DNA of 64,000 nucleotides, from assembly GCA_031401035.1 (NCBI GenBank), contig JANNRA010000013.1:1-64000 (forward strand). Direction: 5' to 3'. Positions 61,133 to 64,000 of this stretch are shown here, one piece after another. A program made the translations under genes and the position numbers. The notes beneath the pieces are model-generated. The model ran no database searches. It worked only from the letters and a program-made list of their open reading frames with translations, and was not told the origin of the DNA. Position 1 is the first letter of the stretch. Each line of letters starts with the position of its first letter. The DNA comes from JANNRA01 sp031401035 (GTDB lineage: Bacteria > Desulfobacterota > Binatia > HRBIN30 > CADEER01).

Positions 61133-62482
61133 ATGGCAATGATGAACGCGACGGTAGGGGTCCTGGTGTGGCTGGCGGTGGCGGTGGGGACGGCGGCAGC
61201 GCAGCCGTGCGCTGGCGACTGCGACGGCGACGGCGGTGTGGCAATCAACGAGCTCATCCTCGGCGTCAACCTGGCGCTCGGGGTGGGCGAGGGGGCCTGC
61301 GCCGCGATCGACGCGGACGGCGACGGTGCCGTGCAGATCAACGAGCTCGTCGGCGGCGTTGCCAACGCGCTCGCCGGCTGCCGCGGCGAGCCGGCGACGC
61401 GGGCATCGGTGGCGCGACGCTACGCCGACCTGCTGGTCGCCAACTACGGCGACGCGATCGCCGGTGCCGAGGCGCTGCAGGTGGCGATCGACGCCTTCGT
61501 CGCTGTACCCAGCGCGGCCGGCCTTGCGACGGCGAAGGCGGCCTGGCTGACAGCGCGCCCGGCCTACCTGCAGACCGAGATGGCGCGCTTCTACGACGGC
61601 CCGATCGACAACGCCGACACCGGCGTCGAGGGCTTCGTGAACGCCTGGCCGATGAACGAGGCCTACGTCGACTACGTCGTCGACAACGCCGCCGCCGGCA
61701 TCATCAACGCGCCCGACCTGTATCCGGCCATCGACGCGGCGCTCCTGCTCGAACTCAACGAGGGCGAGGACGAGACGACGATCGCCTCCGGCTGGCACGT
61801 CATTGAGTTCCTGCTCTGGGGCCAGGACCTGAGCGACAGCGGCCCCGGCGCCCGCCCGTTCACCGACTACCGCAGCGACGGCAGCGGCACCGCGGCGAAC
61901 CAGGCCCGTCGCGGCGCCTACCTGCGTGCCGCCGCCGCCCTGCTGATCGACCACCTCACCGAGGTCCGGGCCGCCTGGGAGGAGGGCGCGGCGGCGAACT
62001 ACCGCGACGATTTCCTCGCCGCCGACCCGGACGAAGCGCTGCGCCGCGTCCTGACCGGCATGGGCACGCTGAGCGGCGGCGAACTGACGGGCGAGCGCCT
62101 CGGCGTCGCCTTCGAGACCAAGGACCAGGAGGACGAGCACTCCTGCTTCGCCGACAACACCCACGTCGATCACCGCAACGACCAGATCGGCATCCAGAAC
62201 GCCTTCCTCGGCCGCTACGGCACGCTCACCGGCCCCGGCATCTACGATCTGGTGCGCGCCGTCGACGCGCCCCTCGCCGACCAGACACGCGATGCCATCG
62301 AGGCGGCGCGCGTCGCACTGTTCGCCATCCCGGTGCCCTTCGACCAGGCGATCCGGGGCGCCGATTCGACACCCGGCCGACAGGCGATCAGCGCCGCCAT
62401 CACCGCCCTCAACGCGCAGACCGACCTGATCGCGGGGTGCGCCGAGGCGCTCGGGATCCCGATCAGCACCACCGTCCCATGA
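61133..62482 (+). CDS. Imelysin-family (M75) protein with N-terminal EF-hand-like module
   Basis: Imelysins are periplasmic or surface iron-uptake proteins, not demonstrated peptidases. 449 residues; signal peptide to about residue 24. Residues 26-83 are the four-cysteine EF-hand-like module (CAGDCDGDG ... LAGC) that other proteins here carry at the C-terminus. The imelysin domain follows: GPIDNADTGVEGFVNAWPMNE, the GxHxxE motif GWHVIEFLLWGQD with His222 and Glu225, and FSxxxD-like HSCFADNTHVDHRND late. The N-terminal fusion is unusual. The stop overlaps the downstream di-heme gene ATG (ATGA). Fur-like box upstream. Confidence 0.88.
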   Translation: MAMMNATVGVLVWLAVAVGTAAAQPCAGDCDGDGGVAINELILGVNLALGVGEGACAAIDADGDGAVQINELVGGVANALAGCRGEPATRASVARRYADLLVANYGDAIAGAEALQVAIDAFVAVPSAAGLATAKAAWLTARPAYLQTEMARFYDGPIDNADTGVEGFVNAWPMNEAYVDYVVDNAAAGIINAPDLYPAIDAALLLELNEGEDETTIASGWHVIEFLLWGQDLSDSGPGARPFTDYRSDGSGTAANQARRGAYLRAAAALLIDHLTEVRAAWEEGAAANYRDDFLAADPDEALRRVLTGMGTLSGGELTGERLGVAFETKDQEDEHSCFADNTHVDHRNDQIGIQNAFLGRYGTLTGPGIYDLVRAVDAPLADQTRDAIEAARVALFAIPVPFDQAIRGADSTPGRQAISAAITALNAQTDLIAGCAEALGIPISTTVP

Positions 62483-64000
62483 ACGCAGACTGCGCCGCCG
62501 GTTGTGGCGACGCGCATCACGCGACGGCACCCGGTGCGGTTGGACATCGCCGGCTCGCTCGCGCCGGCGCCGCCCTCGCGGTGCTGCTGCTTGTCGCATC
62601 GTGTGGCGACGGCGGCGGCGTGCGCCAGAGCGCCACGCCGAGCCGCACAGCGACGAGCACCGCCAGCCCGCGCCCTACCGCCACCGCGACGCCTGACCCG
62701 AGTCTCGGCCACCCACTCTCGGGAGGCGCCGGCACGGTGAACAATGCCACCATCAGCGCCTTCAGTCAGCCGGCCCGCAACCTGCCGCTCGAGCAGCGCA
62801 CCGACTTCTTCGTCGGCAACGCCCTGTTCAACCGCGGCTGGGTGATCGCACCGTCGTCGACCTCTGGCAGCGACGGACTCGGCCCGGTTTTCAACGCCGG
62901 CTCCTGTTCTGCCTGCCACTTCCGCGACGGCCGCGGCCGCCCGCCAGAGGATCCCGACGGTCCGTACGTGGGCCTCCTGTTCCGCCTCAGCATCACCGGT
63001 CAGAGTGCTGAGGGCGGCCCGCGGCCTGACCCGACTTACGGCGGCCAGCTCAACCAGGCGGCCATCCTGCGCGTCGCGGCCGAGGGCCGTGCCACGGCCA
63101 CCTACGAGGAGTTGCCCGGCGCCTACGGCGACGGCGAGCCCTTCTCGCTGCGCCGTCCTGACTACGCGCTGGTCGATCTGGCCTTCGGTCCCCTCGCCGC
63201 CGACATCCGCGTCTCGCCGCGCAGCGCGCCGTTCCTGATCGGCCTCGGGCTGCTCGAGGTCGTCGCCGAGGCTGACGTCCTGGCGCGCGGGGACCCCGAC
63301 GACCGCGACGGCGACGGCATCTCGGGCCGCGCCAACTACGTCTGGGACCGCCGCCTGAACCAGACGGTGCTCGGCCGCTTCGGCTGGAAGGCAAATGTGC
63401 CGTCCCTCGAACAGCAGAACGCCGGCGCCTTTCTCGGCGACATCGGCATGACCACCGACCTCTTCCCGGAACAGAATTGCACGCCGGTCCAGGCCGCCTG
63501 TGCGGCGGCGCCGGACGGCGGCCAGCCGGAGATCGACCAGACCAAGCTCGACGCGGTGACCTTCTACACCCGTTATCTCGCCGTGCCGGCACGCCGCGAG
63601 GTCGCCGACCCACAGGTGCAGCAGGGCGAGGCACTGTTCCATGCCATTGGTTGCGCCGCGTGCCACGCGTCGACGCTGCACACCCGCGCCGACGCCGAGG
63701 CGCCGCTGGCGGCGCAGCGCATCCATCCGTATACCGATCTCCTCCTGCACGACCTCGGCCCCGACCTCGCCGACGATCGGCCCGACTTCCTCGCCGACGG
63801 ACGCGAGTGGCGCACGTCGCCGTTGTGGGGGATCGGCCTGATCGAGACCGTCAACCGCCACGCGCTCCTCCTGCACGACGGCCGCGCCCGCGGCATGGCC
63901 GAAGCGATCCTCTGGCACGGCGGCGAGGCCGAGGTGGCGCGCGAGGCTTTCCGGACCCTGCCGCGCCAGGAGCGCGCCGCGCTGGTCCGCTTCCTGGAGT
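62479..64000 (+). CDS. Di-heme c-type oxidoreductase lipoprotein, DUF1111 family (partial at right edge)
   Basis: 507 codons are visible and the end is missing. The N-terminus has a long basic lead, hydrophobic LAVLLLVASC with lipobox Cys42, then a short Thr/Pro linker (SRTATSTASPRPTATATP). Heme c motifs are CSACH at 143-147 and CAACH at 392-396. The family segments TDFFVGNALFNRGWV, GPVFNAGSCSACH and GDGISGRANYVWD identify the MauG/CcpA-like DUF1111 (thiol oxidoreductase-like) group. In other bacteria this family is clustered with imelysins in iron-regulated operons, matching the 4-nt overlap here. Probable role: redox step in iron acquisition. Confidence 0.9.
   Translation, partial: MNADCAAGCGDAHHATAPGAVGHRRLARAGAALAVLLLVASCGDGGGVRQSATPSRTATSTASPRPTATATPDPSLGHPLSGGAGTVNNATISAFSQPARNLPLEQRTDFFVGNALFNRGWVIAPSSTSGSDGLGPVFNAGSCSACHFRDGRGRPPEDPDGPYVGLLFRLSITGQSAEGGPRPDPTYGGQLNQAAILRVAAEGRATATYEELPGAYGDGEPFSLRRPDYALVDLAFGPLAADIRVSPRSAPFLIGLGLLEVVAEADVLARGDPDDRDGDGISGRANYVWDRRLNQTVLGRFGWKANVPSLEQQNAGAFLGDIGMTTDLFPEQNCTPVQAACAAAPDGGQPEIDQTKLDAVTFYTRYLAVPARREVADPQVQQGEALFHAIGCAACHASTLHTRADAEAPLAAQRIHPYTDLLLHDLGPDLADDRPDFLADGREWRTSPLWGIGLIETVNRHALLLHDGRARGMAEAILWHGGEAEVAREAFRTLPRQERAALVRFLE

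Noticed and set aside
1..64000. tRNA, rRNA, CRISPR arrays, transposases, integrases, attachment sites
   Set aside because: I looked for T-loop-like GGTTCGA boxes, regularly spaced repeats and recombinase-type ORFs and found none; absence is by eye and not by a covariance-model search.

Overview
The window is high-GC bacterial chromosome: a sampled row in recC has 43 G+C of 60. The best taxonomic hint is a repeated secreted-protein tail, two EF-hand-like loops with fixed cysteines (C-x-GDCDGDG ... SC ... D-NGDG ... GC). It occurs on four proteins here, together with Thr/Pro-rich linkers. From memory this is typical of Candidatus Binatia (Binatota / Desulfobacterota_B), formerly filed under Deltaproteobacteria. 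SmpB, outer-membrane barrels and lipoproteins fit a Gram-negative cell. Taxonomy is inference. I saw no tRNA, rRNA, CRISPR array, insertion sequence or phage gene.

Layout. 1-7.3 kb, reverse: a tight catabolic run with an MBL/RNase Z-like protein, a lipoprotein, BolA, two alpha/beta hydrolases, a luciferase-like monooxygenase and a methylcrotonyl-CoA-carboxylase-type pair cut by the left edge. 7.4-10.4 kb: an internally collapsed M24 peptidase gene, small ORFs, an outer-membrane barrel protein and smpB. 10.5-18.8 kb: housekeeping genes, namely a deoxynucleoside kinase, panB-panC-panD, mtnA, a second collapsed gene (amidohydrolase), a GT9 glycosyltransferase, cysK, larE, ispD and carD.

18.9-30.7 kb: an accessory region. 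An MMPL/RND exporter converges on a translationally coupled ACP / acyl-CoA dehydrogenase / ketosynthase operon. Divergent from that operon is a small GNAT resembling acyl-ACP-using N-acyl amino acid synthases, then a 7TM-GAF histidine kinase and a giant STAND-type ATPase. G+C falls to roughly 45-58% in sampled rows between about 24.1 and 28.7 kb, which suggests acquired DNA. This is the best candidate for an undescribed lipid or signal pathway.

30.7-39.8 kb: a GST gene whose ribosome-binding site sits in a hairpin, then recC-recB-recD joined by GTGA overlaps. 39.8-51.2 kb: a sigma-54 activator divergent from a FixJ-type regulator, a PAS kinase, and large secreted proteins with propeller or FG-GAP repeats, a Thr/Pro linker or a subtilisin domain, ending in the EF-hand tail. 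51.3-58.2 kb: a diadenylate cyclase fused to a YbbR domain, glycogen phosphorylase converging with branching enzyme, and an MFS transporter.

58.4-64 kb: an iron module with bacterioferritin, bacterioferritin-associated ferredoxin, an outer-membrane porin-like protein, an imelysin carrying the EF-hand tail at its N-terminus, and a di-heme DUF1111 lipoprotein (right end truncated). Three 15-bp Fur-box-like palindromes lie in the matching promoter positions.
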